Assembly: GCF_046036945.1 (NCBI RefSeq)
Contig: NZ_JBJQOQ010000008.1
Coordinates: 62,001 to 126,000 of the forward strand
Direction: 5' to 3'
DNA: 64,000 nt
DNA from: Brevibacillus_C sp046036945
GTDB taxonomy: Bacteria > Bacillota > Bacilli > Brevibacillales > Brevibacillaceae
Shown: one piece after another, positions 33,965 to 42,679 of the stretch
Layout of the letters: each line of letters opens with the position of its first letter
Position numbering within the stretch: the stretch's first letter is position 1
Notes under the pieces: generated by a model
Database searches by the model: none
What the model saw: the letters and a program-made list of their open reading frames with translations, nothing else
What the model was told of the DNA's origin: nothing
Made by a program: the position numbers and the translations under genes

Positions 33965-34538
33965 ATTGAAAACCTCCTTTTTCCAGTTCTTGCTGCAGCT
34001 TCTTTAGACATCTGTAGAGGACTACACCGATATTTGAACCGCTGACTCCGAGCAGGTCAGCAATTTCCGCGTTTTTCAAACCGGCTGCATACTTCATGCC
34101 AATGATGTTACGTTCCTTATCGCTCAGCTTTGCCAGAGCCTTGTACAAGATTTCGTTGCTGTCATCAAGGATGACAATTTCTTCCGGAGATGACCTTGGT
34201 AAAATCATGTCCAGAATTGAATCCAGCGAAAAGGTGACTCTTTTTTTCTGTGAGCGGAAGTAATCAGCCACAGCGTTTCTAGCTATCGCAAACAACCAAA
34301 CTTCAAAATTGGACTTTTGTGGCGAGTAACTGTTGTATTTTGAAATCACTACTTCAAATACATGACTGCAAATCTCTTCCGCTTCATAGTGGTTGTTGAT
34401 ACGGTAGCAAATATATTTGTAGACACGGCTATAGTATGCATCGTAAATCGCAGTAAATTTTTCTTCTGACATGATCCCCTTTTGAAGATCACGAATGTCG
34501 CTGTGGCTGATTCCTGTATTCACTTGAGCAACTTCCAA
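33954..34538 (-). CDS. ECF-type RNA polymerase sigma factor
   Basis: A 194-residue group 4 sigma factor. Region 2 (about 25-95) includes FTAIYDAYYSRVYKYICYRI and the -10 recognition/melting segment VWLFAIARNAVADYFRSQKK; region 4 (about 130-185) has LSDKERNIIGMKYAAGLKNAEIADLLGVSGSNIGVVLYRCLKKL, given here in overlapping form as a helix-turn-helix with NAEIADLLGVSGSNIG. The TTG start at 34538 has GGGGAGGAG 6 bases upstream; an internal ATG at 34472 has poor spacing. The overlap with the anti-sigma gene is typical of such pairs. The promoter it recognises is unknown. Confidence 0.9.
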   Translation of the reverse strand: MEVAQVNTGISHSDIRDLQKGIMSEEKFTAIYDAYYSRVYKYICYRINNHYEAEEICSHVFEVVISKYNSYSPQKSNFEVWLFAIARNAVADYFRSQKKRVTFSLDSILDMILPRSSPEEIVILDDSNEILYKALAKLSDKERNIIGMKYAAGLKNAEIADLLGVSGSNIGVVLYRCLKKLQQELEKGGFQYEK

Positions 34539-34588
34539 CTACTTCTCCTCCCCTCACTTATGAGATACAACCAATAAAGGGATAACAA

Positions 34589-34608
34589 AACAAATTGCGC
34601 AATTTGTT
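34589..34608. promoter_or_regulatory. Perfect 20-bp palindrome upstream of the ECF sigma gene
   Basis: AACAAATTGCGCAATTTGTT reads identically on both strands and lies about 50 bases upstream of the sigma-factor start. It has no T-run, so an operator for a dimeric repressor is more likely than a terminator. A second palindrome, TGTGAGCCTCACA, lies 8 bases away. Confidence 0.55.
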
Positions 34609-34750
34609 GTGGTTGTGTGAGCCTCACATTAGTTAATACGGAAAACGAATCTTTTTATTAACAAATTGGTTTGGAGAAATGCTTTACATATGGAAAACGT
34701 GAGATATTATCAACTAACTGCAGAGGAATAAGAGCGTTCAAGCTGCTCAC

Positions 34751-34807
34751 AGTCCTTTTTGGTCGACGCGCCGTTTTTGGGAGTGGAGACGGACATCCCA
34801 GCTTCCC
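34751..34807 (+). repeat. Direct repeat, right copy (57 bp)
   Basis: Matches 31501-31557 with four substitutions. It marks the right boundary of the segment that separates relA from dtd; a shared TACTTTCACA follows both copies at different distances (about 31634 and 34815). Confidence 0.88.
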
Positions 34808-34886
34808 TTGAATATACTTTCACATGACGCTCGTCCCCCGAACTGATATAATGGCCCATATACACAGTTTTGGAGGATATTCACCC

Positions 34887-35327
34887 ATGAGAGTCGTCGT
34901 TCAGCGCTCGCAAGCAGCACGTGTCACGGTAGCCGGAGAAGTGGTTGGCCGGATCGAGCACGGCCTGGTGCTGCTTGTCGGCATCACCCATGAAGACACG
35001 GAAAAGGAAGTTTCCTACGTAGCAGAAAAAGTGGCCCATCTGCGAATTTTTGAAGACGCGGAAGGGAAGATGAATCACTCTGTTCTGGAGACAGGCGGAC
35101 AGATCTTGTCCGTCTCCCAATTTACCTTATACGGGGACTGCCGCAAGGGACGCCGGCCTAATTTTATGGCCGCCGCCCGTCCCGAGCAGGCGGAGCCTTT
35201 GTACGAATTGTTTAACGAGAAGCTGCGGGAAAAAGGACTGGTCGTGGCGACCGGCAAGTTTGGCGCCATGATGGAAGTCAGCCTGACAAACGACGGTCCG
35301 GTCACCCTGATCGTCGAAAGTGAATAA
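34887..35327 (+). CDS. dtd: D-aminoacyl-tRNA deacylase
   Basis: Removes D-amino acids from mischarged tRNAs. The 146-residue protein starts MRVVVQRSQAARVTV and has the active-site SVSQFTLYGDCRKGRRPNF motif and the cis-Gly-Pro segment TNDGPVTLIVES. The ATG at 34887 with TTGGAGGAT upstream gives the canonical N terminus. It is normally adjacent to relA in Bacillus. Confidence 0.96.
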   Translation: MRVVVQRSQAARVTVAGEVVGRIEHGLVLLVGITHEDTEKEVSYVAEKVAHLRIFEDAEGKMNHSVLETGGQILSVSQFTLYGDCRKGRRPNFMAAARPEQAEPLYELFNEKLREKGLVVATGKFGAMMEVSLTNDGPVTLIVESE

Positions 35328-35380
35328 AAGACAGCCGCCCAGCCTCCAATGTTAGATGGAGACTGAGCGGCTGTCTTTTC
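35326..35380. terminator. Bidirectional terminator between dtd and the amidase gene
   Basis: AAAAGACAGCCGC and GCGGCTGTCTTTT form the base stem, with a second inner stem CTCC/GGAG. Both strands end in runs of T. Confidence 0.9.
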
Positions 35381-35392
35381 TTTCATGATTGA

Positions 35393-36979
35393 TTATTGGC
35401 CGGACTGGAAGTAACTTACGATCCCTTTGCAGATTCCCTCTGCGGCGAGAGCCTGGTGCTGTGGATCGCGGGCGTTGGCCTCGTCCTCGACATTGGTCAA
35501 GAAGTTGATTTCCGTGAGGATCGAAGGCACCGGGTTTTCACGCAGGACGAAGTAGTCGCCGTAGCGGGCGTTCATATCCTTGTACTGCGTTGCCCGAACC
35601 AGTTCGGTTTGAACGTGGGAAGCGAGCTTGCTGGACTTTCCCTTGTCGTAATAGAACACAATCGTACCGTTGGTAGCCGTGTTAGGATGCGTGTTGTGGT
35701 GAACGCTGACGAACAGATCGGCCTTGTTTTGCTTGGCAATATCTACCCTGTTCTGCAGCGTCGGATAGCTGTCATCCGTACGGGTCATGATCACCGTAGC
35801 TCCGGCAGCGGCCAGTTTTGCCTGCAGTAACTGCGCCACCTGCAGGTTGACTTCCTTTTCCAAGGTGTTGTAGTGCGAGCCGGTGGCTCCGCCGTCCTGT
35901 CCGCCGTGTCCGGCATCGACGACGATGACCTTTCCTTTTAGCGAGTCCGCCGTGACGACGACCGGCGGTTTATTAGCCAGATCATCCACCAGCCAGTTTG
36001 CCACCCAGCCTGTCTTGTTATCTGCTGTTTTTACCTGGATCCAATCGCCCTGTCTGGCAAGCACGGTCAAGCTTGTCCCGTTTGCCAGCGTGGCGATCAC
36101 CTGTCCATCCAAAGATGGTGTGGCCCGCAGGTTCAGGTTGTCCACATTTACCCGCACGGTTTCCGCTGTCGGGGTGGACGGTGAAGCAGGCTGATCCGGC
36201 GCCACAGGACCGATGTCAGGCGGCGGCGCTGTCGACGAGCCGGGTGTTTGTGGCGGCGCCTTCAGGATCCATCCCTCGCGTCCGTCGTAGGTGATTTTTG
36301 ACCAGCCGTTGGACGTGCCGAGAACCGGCAGAGTGTCGCCAGCGCTGAGCTGGCCGATGGTCTCATACGTTTCTCCCGGACCCGCATGGACATCCATGGT
36401 GTCTAGTACGGTGATCGTCTGTTTGGGCTGTTCGGCGGGCGGTTGGGGCGTAGCGGCAGCCTCCTTGCTTTCCTCTACCAGCCAGCCGGCCACCCAGCCA
36501 GTCTTCTGTCCGCTTAGTTGAATTTGCATCCAATCCCCGTCTTTCTTCAGGACGGGGTAATTCGTCTTGGGATTGATCTGCTGGATCACGGCTGACGTCG
36601 TATTCGGAGCCGTGCGAACATTCAAGCTGTCCACTTTACTCTCAATGTACGATTTGCCCGCCGCTGCCGGCGCAGTCGGAGGAGAGGATGGCTTTGCCGG
36701 AGGTGTAACCGCTTTGGCGTATTGGCTGGTGATCCAACCCGTCTTTCCGTTTGGCAAGGTTATTTGATACCAGTCATTCTTTTGGGCAACGACTGGCAGC
36801 GTTGTTTTGGCGTTGACACTGGAGATCACGTCGTATGTAAGGCCGGGGCCGGAACGGATATTCACCCGATCTCCCGTTACCTCAACATGGCTGGAAGCGG
36901 CATCAGCGGCATAACCTGAAGCGAGACAGACAGCGAGAAGCAGACCGGTACCAGCAAGCTGTTGCAGTCGAGTAAACAC
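35393..36979 (-). CDS. Secreted N-acetylmuramoyl-L-alanine amidase with four SH3b domains (YrvJ-like)
   Basis: A 528-residue cell-wall hydrolase. After a signal peptide (1-27, ending YAADAAS) come four bacterial SH3 repeats (about 30-92, 110-168, 190-240, 272-330), each with the N(I/L)RxxP or DVHAGPG core and a GWI/GWV motif, for wall binding. The C-terminal Amidase_3 domain (about 345-525) contains the zinc ligands and catalytic residues: VVDAGHGGQDGG (His), EKEVNLQVA (Glu), SVHHN (His) and the terminal Glu in ILTEINFLTN. It occupies the yrvJ position after dtd. Lys/Pro/Ala-rich linkers join the modules. Confidence 0.93.
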   Translation of the reverse strand: MFTRLQQLAGTGLLLAVCLASGYAADAASSHVEVTGDRVNIRSGPGLTYDVISSVNAKTTLPVVAQKNDWYQITLPNGKTGWITSQYAKAVTPPAKPSSPPTAPAAAGKSYIESKVDSLNVRTAPNTTSAVIQQINPKTNYPVLKKDGDWMQIQLSGQKTGWVAGWLVEESKEAAATPQPPAEQPKQTITVLDTMDVHAGPGETYETIGQLSAGDTLPVLGTSNGWSKITYDGREGWILKAPPQTPGSSTAPPPDIGPVAPDQPASPSTPTAETVRVNVDNLNLRATPSLDGQVIATLANGTSLTVLARQGDWIQVKTADNKTGWVANWLVDDLANKPPVVVTADSLKGKVIVVDAGHGGQDGGATGSHYNTLEKEVNLQVAQLLQAKLAAAGATVIMTRTDDSYPTLQNRVDIAKQNKADLFVSVHHNTHPNTATNGTIVFYYDKGKSSKLASHVQTELVRATQYKDMNARYGDYFVLRENPVPSILTEINFLTNVEDEANARDPQHQALAAEGICKGIVSYFQSGQ

Positions 36980-37163
36980 GTATGTACATCCTTTCTACAA
37001 TGTTCTGCTGTTTCTTACATCTCATTCTCATTCGACTTTTTCCCTTGATTTTCCTGCATCAATCGACAAGTTTCTTCGCAGGTTTGGATCGCTCCGAAAC
37101 CGGAGAGACTACAAGGAAAAGGCAAGTGCCGGCACAATCTTGCCCCGACGCAGGAGGAACACA

Positions 37164-37337
37164 ATGCGACAATCTTTTAAAGGAACGGTTGCGCAACAGA
37201 TGAACAACAAGGGCGTATCGGTCGACTTTCACGATTTCCTGGAGCGGGAGTCGGCCATGAGCGATGTGGAATTGTCCCGGGAGTTTCATCTCAGCATGAA
37301 AGACGGGCGTCAGCTCCGCGGAAAAATGACGCGTTAA
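37164..37337 (+). CDS. Small protein with a helix-turn-helix-like C terminus, 57 residues
   Basis: I do not recognise this protein for certain. It is soluble and charged; the C-terminal half (SDVELSREFHLSMKDGRQLR) resembles a short helix-turn-helix. A GGAGGAAC ribosome site lies 6 bases before the ATG at 37164. It lies between the divergent amidase gene and hemZ, in a position where B. subtilis also has a small unknown gene. Confidence 0.6.
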   Translation: MRQSFKGTVAQQMNNKGVSVDFHDFLERESAMSDVELSREFHLSMKDGRQLRGKMTR

Positions 37338-37419
37338 ACCTGCCAATCGCTTCAGGTTGACGGTCTTCCCCCGGACCGTTACACTTGGCGTAGCGTACTT
37401 TGCAAAGCAGGTGACTTTC

Positions 37420-38934
37420 ATGATCCAGATCAAATGTGCAGGACATACATTTGAGCGGGAGATCGGCTTGATCCTCGCTCTGTTTTACGAAGACCCCGAG
37501 ATCGTGTACGTCGGCGACTGGGATGACAGCCAGTCCGGCATGCGGATTTTTCTCTCGGTCAACCATACCGGTCGGGGAGCCGAGGCACACGGCAGGCTGC
37601 AGGCCGAAGGCCGGGAGTTCTCCTTTGACTATACCCGGCCGTACGTCGGCGGCGATCCTAAAGCGGTGCAGAAGACGGCCAAACAAGCGGTCAGCTACAC
37701 TCTGCTCTGCCTGTTGGAGCAGCTGACGGGGATCGAGCAAGGGTGGGGCATCCTCACGGGAATCCGTCCCACAAAGCTGCTGCACAAGCTGCTGACCTCC
37801 GGGATGAGCAGTGAGGAGGCTCATCGCCATCTCAGGGAAGACTACATGGTCCGCCCGTACAAGCTGGAGCTGCTGCAGCGCATCGTCGACCGCCAGCTGC
37901 GGGTAGTGCCTGATTTTTACCAGATTGACCGGGAGCTCTCGATCTACATTGGCATCCCCTTTTGTCCGACGAAGTGTGCCTACTGTACGTTTCCTGCTTA
38001 TGCCATCGGGGGACAAAAAAATTCCGTGGGCGGTTTTCTGGAAGGGCTGCGCTACGAGATCCGCTCCGTCGGCGAGTGGCTCAGGCGGCACGATATGCGG
38101 ATTACTTCGATCTACTTCGGCGGCGGGACGCCGACCAGTATCACGGCGGAAGAGCTGGACAGCTTGTTTGCCGAGATGCACGCGTCTTTTCCCAATCTGG
38201 AACACGTGCGCGAACTGACCGTCGAAGCGGGACGACCGGATACGATTACGCCGGAAAAGATTGACGTCATGAAGAAATGGAAGGTTGACCGGATCAGCAT
38301 CAACCCGCAGTCTTTTACCGATGAGACGCTGCATGCCATCGGCCGCCACCATTCCGTGCAGGAAACGGTGGAGAAATACCGGCTGGCGATGGAGATGGGA
38401 TTGACCAATATCAACATGGACCTGATCATCGGCCTGCCAAACGAAGGACTGTCCGATATGGAGCACAGTTTGGCCGAAGTGCAAAAACTGATGCCAAGCT
38501 CGCTGACGGTCCACACCCTCTCGTTCAAACGGGCTTCGGAGATGACGCAAAACAAGGAGAAGTACAAGGTGGCCGGGCGGGCGGAAATCCAGCAAATGAT
38601 GGAGCTGGCCAGCCGGTGGACGGAAGAACACGGCTATGTTCCCTACTACTTGTACAGGCAAAAGAACATACTCGGCAACCTCGAAAACATCGGCTACTCC
38701 CTGGAAGGATACGAAAGCATCTACAACATCCTGATGATGGAAGAGGCGCAGACGATTCTCGGGCTGGGATGCGGCGCCGTCTCGAAGCTGATGGCACCCG
38801 GTTCGGGCAAATTGACCCGCTGGGCGAATCCGAAAGATCCCAAGACGTACAACGACACGTATAAACAGCTTGTGGCCGACAAATTGCGGGATTTGGATGA
38901 ACTGTACAACAAGGGTGCAGAGCTTTCCCGGTAA
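37420..38934 (+). CDS. hemZ: HemZ-type radical SAM protein, coproporphyrinogen III oxidase-like
   Basis: Linked to oxygen-independent haem synthesis in Bacillus. The 504-residue protein has an N-terminal HemZ-specific region (about 1-160, WGILTGIRPTKLLHKLL), then the radical SAM domain with IGIPFCPTKCAYCTFPAY, whose CxxxCxxC cysteines bind the 4Fe-4S cluster, plus YFGGGTPTS and NMDLIIGLPNEG. The ATG at 37420 matches the family N terminus; upstream in-frame codons are not supported. Canonical HemN proteins lack the long N-terminal region, so the HemZ subgroup is preferred. Confidence 0.92.
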   Translation: MIQIKCAGHTFEREIGLILALFYEDPEIVYVGDWDDSQSGMRIFLSVNHTGRGAEAHGRLQAEGREFSFDYTRPYVGGDPKAVQKTAKQAVSYTLLCLLEQLTGIEQGWGILTGIRPTKLLHKLLTSGMSSEEAHRHLREDYMVRPYKLELLQRIVDRQLRVVPDFYQIDRELSIYIGIPFCPTKCAYCTFPAYAIGGQKNSVGGFLEGLRYEIRSVGEWLRRHDMRITSIYFGGGTPTSITAEELDSLFAEMHASFPNLEHVRELTVEAGRPDTITPEKIDVMKKWKVDRISINPQSFTDETLHAIGRHHSVQETVEKYRLAMEMGLTNINMDLIIGLPNEGLSDMEHSLAEVQKLMPSSLTVHTLSFKRASEMTQNKEKYKVAGRAEIQQMMELASRWTEEHGYVPYYLYRQKNILGNLENIGYSLEGYESIYNILMMEEAQTILGLGCGAVSKLMAPGSGKLTRWANPKDPKTYNDTYKQLVADKLRDLDELYNKGAELSR

Positions 38935-38959
38935 AAAACATTTTTGTGGGAAGCAGTCA

Positions 38960-38988
38960 TTGACTCTGTTTCGACAATTTGCTATGAT
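38960..38988 (+). promoter_or_regulatory. Sigma-A promoter of the hisS-aspS T-box transcript
   Basis: TTGACT and TATGAT are spaced by 17 bases, just upstream of the T-box leader. Confidence 0.75.
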
Positions 38989-39009
38989 TCGGTAATAAGT
39001 TTTCACATT

Positions 39010-39291
39010 TTGCATCTGATGATGGGACCGAGTAACCAGGCAACGCATAGCCAGAGAGGAAGTGTCCAAGGCTGTGAGCACTTCTCTATGACGACTTGGC
39101 GAATGACTTCCCGGAGGACCCGCTGCGAACAGTAGTGATACTAAGTAGCTGCAGGCGTCAGGCCGACGTTACCGGCCGTAAAAAGCGGGATACTTGTATC
39201 CAAAAAGGGTGGCACCACGGGAGTTACAACCAACCTCTCGTCCCTGACGCAAAGCAGATGCTTTCGTCAGAGGCGGGGGGTTTTCTTTTTT
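39010..39291 (+). ncRNA. T-box riboswitch leader of hisS-aspS
   Basis: A tRNA-sensing leader controls the aminoacyl-tRNA synthetase genes by termination/antitermination. The conserved T-box sequence AGGGTGGCACCACGGG is at 39206-39221. Stem I spans about 39045-39130. The terminator stem CTGACG...CGTCAG at 39244-39270 is followed by G- and T-rich sequence ending in TTTTTT at 39291. In the lower part of stem I, GAATGAC (39101-39107) resembles a specifier loop, giving GAC (Asp) as the likely specifier; this codon call is tentative. The leader ends 23 bases before hisS. Confidence 0.88.
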
Positions 39292-39314
39292 AGGTCAAAG
39301 AGGAGGGTTAGGAC

Positions 39315-40583
39315 ATGTCCAAGATTCAAATCCCGCGCGGTACGCAGGATATCATGCCGGGAACCGTCGAGCTGTGGCACTATGTAGAGCAAAAAATCCG
39401 CGATCTCTGCCGACGTTTCAATTACCATGAGATTCGCACGCCGATTTTTGAACACACCGAGCTGTTCCAACGAGGAGTCGGGGAGACGACTGATATCGTC
39501 GAAAAAGAGATGTACAGCGTCGAGTGGCGCGGCGAGGGCGGGTTGACATTGCGGCCGGAAGGGACGGCGGGAGTCGTTCGCTCCTATGTGGAGAAGAAGC
39601 TGTACGGCGCGCCCAACCAGCCGACCAAGGTGTACTACCTCGGCCCGATGTTTCGCCATGAACGCCCGCAGGCCGGACGCTTCCGCCAGTTTACCCAATT
39701 TGGCATCGAAGCGATCGGCGCCGTCGACCCGGCGATTGACGCGGAAACGATTGCGGTAGCGATTCGCCTTTACCAGGAATTGGGGTTGAAGGGATTAAGC
39801 GTCGAATTAAACAGCGTCGGGACTCTGGAGGATCGGGCCCGTCACCGGGTAGAGCTGGTCGCTTTCCTGAACAACGTCCGCAGCGAGCTGTGCGAGGACT
39901 GCCAGTCGCGGATTGACCGCAATCCGCTGCGGGTGCTCGACTGCAAGAACGCGAAGTGCCAAGCGCTGACGAAGGACGCCCCCTCGATTCTGGACTACCT
40001 GAGCGAGGAATCGGCAGCCCACTTTGCAGCAGTGCAGTCCTATCTGACCGATCTGGAGATTCCCTTCACAGTAAACCCGAGATTGGTCCGCGGGCTGGAT
40101 TACTACACGCAGACCGCCTTTGAGATCAAGATGGCGGAGATTGGCGCCGTGGAAACGCTCTGCGGCGGCGGACGCTACAACGGCCTGGTGGCCGAGCTGG
40201 GCGGCGAAGACATGCCGGGAGTCGGTTTTGCGCTGAGCATCGAACGGCTCCTGCTCGCACTGGAAAAACAGGGAGTAGAGCTGCCTGTCGATACAGCGAT
40301 CGACTGTTACGTCGTCATCCAGACGCCTGAGGCGAAGCGGCAGACCTTTCGCCTGCTGGACCAGCTGCGCAGTGCCGGCCTGACGGCGGAGATGGATTAC
40401 CTGGACCGCAAGATGAAAGCCCAATTGAAAGCGGCAGACCGCCTGCAGGCCCGCTACACGCTGATCATCGGCGAAGCCGAACTTCAGGCAGGCACGGTCG
40501 TCGTCAAGGAGATGGGCACCGGGGAGCAGCAAACCATGTCGGCAAATGAAGCAGTAGCAACGCTTACCAGCAAGCTGAAATAG
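39315..40583 (+). CDS. hisS: Histidyl-tRNA synthetase
   Basis: Class II synthetase of 422 residues charging tRNA-His. Motif 1 follows IPRGTQDIMPG; motif 2 is visible as MFRHERPQAGRFRQFTQFG; the histidine A motif is LVRGLDYYTQTAFE and motif 3 is GVGFALSIERL. A C-terminal anticodon-binding domain (about 325-420) follows. AGGAGGGTTAGGAC precedes the ATG. It is under the T-box and 14 bases upstream of aspS. Confidence 0.97.
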   Translation: MSKIQIPRGTQDIMPGTVELWHYVEQKIRDLCRRFNYHEIRTPIFEHTELFQRGVGETTDIVEKEMYSVEWRGEGGLTLRPEGTAGVVRSYVEKKLYGAPNQPTKVYYLGPMFRHERPQAGRFRQFTQFGIEAIGAVDPAIDAETIAVAIRLYQELGLKGLSVELNSVGTLEDRARHRVELVAFLNNVRSELCEDCQSRIDRNPLRVLDCKNAKCQALTKDAPSILDYLSEESAAHFAAVQSYLTDLEIPFTVNPRLVRGLDYYTQTAFEIKMAEIGAVETLCGGGRYNGLVAELGGEDMPGVGFALSIERLLLALEKQGVELPVDTAIDCYVVIQTPEAKRQTFRLLDQLRSAGLTAEMDYLDRKMKAQLKAADRLQARYTLIIGEAELQAGTVVVKEMGTGEQQTMSANEAVATLTSKLK

Positions 40584-40597
40584 AGTGGAGGATCGTT

Positions 40598-42385
40598 ATG
40601 TACCGTACAATCTTTTGTGGAGAAGTGAACAAAGAGCATTTGGGCCAGGAGATTACGCTGAACGGCTGGGTGAACAAGCGCCGCGACCTGGGCGGGGTCA
40701 TCTTCATCGACCTGCGTGACCGCAGCGGCATCGTGCAGGTGGTATTCAATCCGGAGGTAAACAAGGAAGCCTGGGAGATGGCAGACAAGGTCCGCAGCGA
40801 ATACGTCCTGTCGGTGAAGGGAAAAGTGATTGCCCGCGATCCGGAGGCCGTCAATCCCAAGCTGAAAACAGGGGAAATCGAGATCGCTGCTTCCCAGATC
40901 ACCATCGTGAACGAAGCGAAGACGCCGCCGTTCCAGATTGAAGACGACCTTGACGTAGACGAGCAGGTGCGGCTGAAGTACCGCTATCTCGACCTGCGCC
41001 GTCCGGAGATGCAGCGCACCTTCATCCTTCGCAGCAAAGCGGCCAAAGCGTTTCGCGATTTCCTTGACGGACAAGGCTTCCTCGAGGTGGAGACGCCGAT
41101 ACTGACGAAGAGCACACCGGAAGGGGCCCGCGACTACCTGGTGCCGTCCCGCGTCCATCCGAGCGAATTTTACGCTCTGCCGCAGTCGCCGCAGCTGTTC
41201 AAGCAGCTCTTGATGGTCTCCGGATTTGAGCGCTACTACCAGATTGCCCGCTGCTTCCGCGACGAAGACCTGCGGGCGGACCGCCAGCCGGAGTTCACAC
41301 AGGTGGACATCGAGACCTCGTTTTTGCCGATGGAGGAGCTGCTGCCGATGATGGAGCAGATGGTGGCCCACGTGTTCAAGCAGACGATTGGCATCGACGT
41401 GCCGACGCCCTTCCCGCGCCTGACCTACCAGGCAGCGATGGACCGCTACGGCTCTGACAAGCCGGACGTGCGCTTTGGCATGGAGCTGGTCGATGTTTCC
41501 GACGTCGTGGTGAACAGCGGGTTTAAGGTGTTCGCCAGCGCCGTGGAAAACGGCGGCAGGGTGAAGGGCATCAACGCCAAAGGGTGCGGCCACTACTCCC
41601 GCAAGGAAGCGGATGACTTGATGAAGTTCGCGGCCCGCTACGGAGCCAAAGGGTTGGCCTGGATCGGCCTGAAGGACGGCGAATTGAAGGGGCCGATCGC
41701 CAAGTTTTTCAGCGAGGCCGAACTGGCAGAGTTGAAAGCGCGGCTCGCCGCCGAAGAAGGCGACCTGCTCTTGTTCGTCGCCGACAAGCCAAAAGTGGTG
41801 GCTGACGCCCTGGGAGCGCTCCGCCTGAAATTCGGCCATGAGCTGGGCCTGATCGATCACAGCCAATTCGCTTTCCTCTGGGTGGTAGACTTCCCGCTGG
41901 TGGAATGGGATGAAGAAGCAGGCCGCTATGTCGCGCTGCACCATCCGTTTACCCGTCCGAAAGACGAAGACCTGCATCTGTTTGATTCCGATCCGGGAGC
42001 CATGCGGGCGCAAGCGTACGACATGGTCCTCAACGGGTACGAGCTGGGCGGAGGATCGATGCGGATCTACAAGCGGGACGTGCAGGAGAAGATGTTCAAG
42101 GCGCTCGGCTTCAGCCCCGAGGAGGCGCAGGAGCAGTTCGGCTTCCTGATGGATGCCTTTGAGTACGGCACACCTCCGCACGGTGGCATTGCACTCGGTC
42201 TTGACCGCTTGATCATGCTGCTTGCCGGCCGGACCAATCTGCGCGAGGTCATCGCCTTCCCGAAAACGGCCAGCGCTTCCGACTTGATGATGAATGCGCC
42301 AGACGCAGTGGATCCGGCACAGCTTCAGCAGCTCCACATTGCCGTGACGGCGGAAGAGGAAGAAGAAGCGAAGGTAAACGCGTAA
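40598..42385 (+). CDS. aspS: Aspartyl-tRNA synthetase
   Basis: Class II synthetase of 595 residues. The N-terminal OB anticodon-binding domain (about 1-110) is followed by motif 2 (FRDEDLRADRQPEFTQVDIE), a bacterial-type GAD insertion domain (about 300-420) and motif 3 (GIALGLDRLIMLLAGR). The insertion marks the bacterial type. Whether it is discriminating for Asp only or also charges tRNA-Asn cannot be settled from these motifs. It is co-transcribed with hisS. Confidence 0.97.
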   Translation: MYRTIFCGEVNKEHLGQEITLNGWVNKRRDLGGVIFIDLRDRSGIVQVVFNPEVNKEAWEMADKVRSEYVLSVKGKVIARDPEAVNPKLKTGEIEIAASQITIVNEAKTPPFQIEDDLDVDEQVRLKYRYLDLRRPEMQRTFILRSKAAKAFRDFLDGQGFLEVETPILTKSTPEGARDYLVPSRVHPSEFYALPQSPQLFKQLLMVSGFERYYQIARCFRDEDLRADRQPEFTQVDIETSFLPMEELLPMMEQMVAHVFKQTIGIDVPTPFPRLTYQAAMDRYGSDKPDVRFGMELVDVSDVVVNSGFKVFASAVENGGRVKGINAKGCGHYSRKEADDLMKFAARYGAKGLAWIGLKDGELKGPIAKFFSEAELAELKARLAAEEGDLLLFVADKPKVVADALGALRLKFGHELGLIDHSQFAFLWVVDFPLVEWDEEAGRYVALHHPFTRPKDEDLHLFDSDPGAMRAQAYDMVLNGYELGGGSMRIYKRDVQEKMFKALGFSPEEAQEQFGFLMDAFEYGTPPHGGIALGLDRLIMLLAGRTNLREVIAFPKTASASDLMMNAPDAVDPAQLQQLHIAVTAEEEEEAKVNA

Positions 42386-42439
42386 ACGGGGTGTTCGCTG
42401 CCTGTTTTTCGCTTCGCCAAATGGGAGATAATAGGATGA

Positions 42440-42634
42440 GAGTCCTGCGATGTACGTGACTGCCAATCGTTTTGAGCCACAATGATTGTTCAGGGAGTTC
42501 CCCGTCCGTTGATCAAAAAGACATGCCTCTGACTTAAGTGGACGTCTGGCTTGATTCGGCAGAACACCCACCTGCCCAAAGCAGGTTCAAAACGCAAGGG
42601 AGGCCACGGCATAACGGGGCTCTTTCCCGTTTTC
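42440..42634 (+). ncRNA. ssrS: 6S RNA
   Basis: An RNA that mimics an open promoter and binds the sigma-A holoenzyme. The transcript ends pair: GAGTCCTG..ATG (42440-42452) with CAT..CGGGGCTC (42610-42622), the closing stem of 6S RNA. The central region contains TTCAGGGAGTTCC and, on the other side, ACCTGCCCAAAGCAGGTTC, resembling the bubble and 3' hairpin of Bacillus 6S. ACGGG...CCCGTTTT (42614-42634) acts as terminator. The location between aspS and tcdA (yrvM) is that of bsrA in B. subtilis. Confidence 0.85.
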
Positions 42635-42679
42635 GTCCGCATTGATTTCGATTTAATCTCATCTGAAAGGTTGTTCGTT

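Larger units (their letters stand above)
34539..34886. other. Regulatory interval between the sigma gene and dtd
   Basis: No gene is seen in these 348 bases. They contain a 20-bp perfect palindrome (34589-34608), a shorter one TGTGAGCCTCACA (34616-34628), an AT-rich stretch, the right copy of the 57-bp direct repeat (34751-34807), and a TATAAT at about 34845 that probably serves dtd. Confidence 0.6.

Noticed and set aside
37291..39081. Minus-strand open frame of 596 codons
   Set aside because: Antisense to hemZ, which has clear radical SAM motifs; no start signal.
40484..42571. Minus-strand open frame of 695 codons
   Set aside because: Exactly antisense to aspS and the end of hisS, both unmistakable; composition (Arg, His, Leu, Gln rich) is typical of a reverse-strand shadow.
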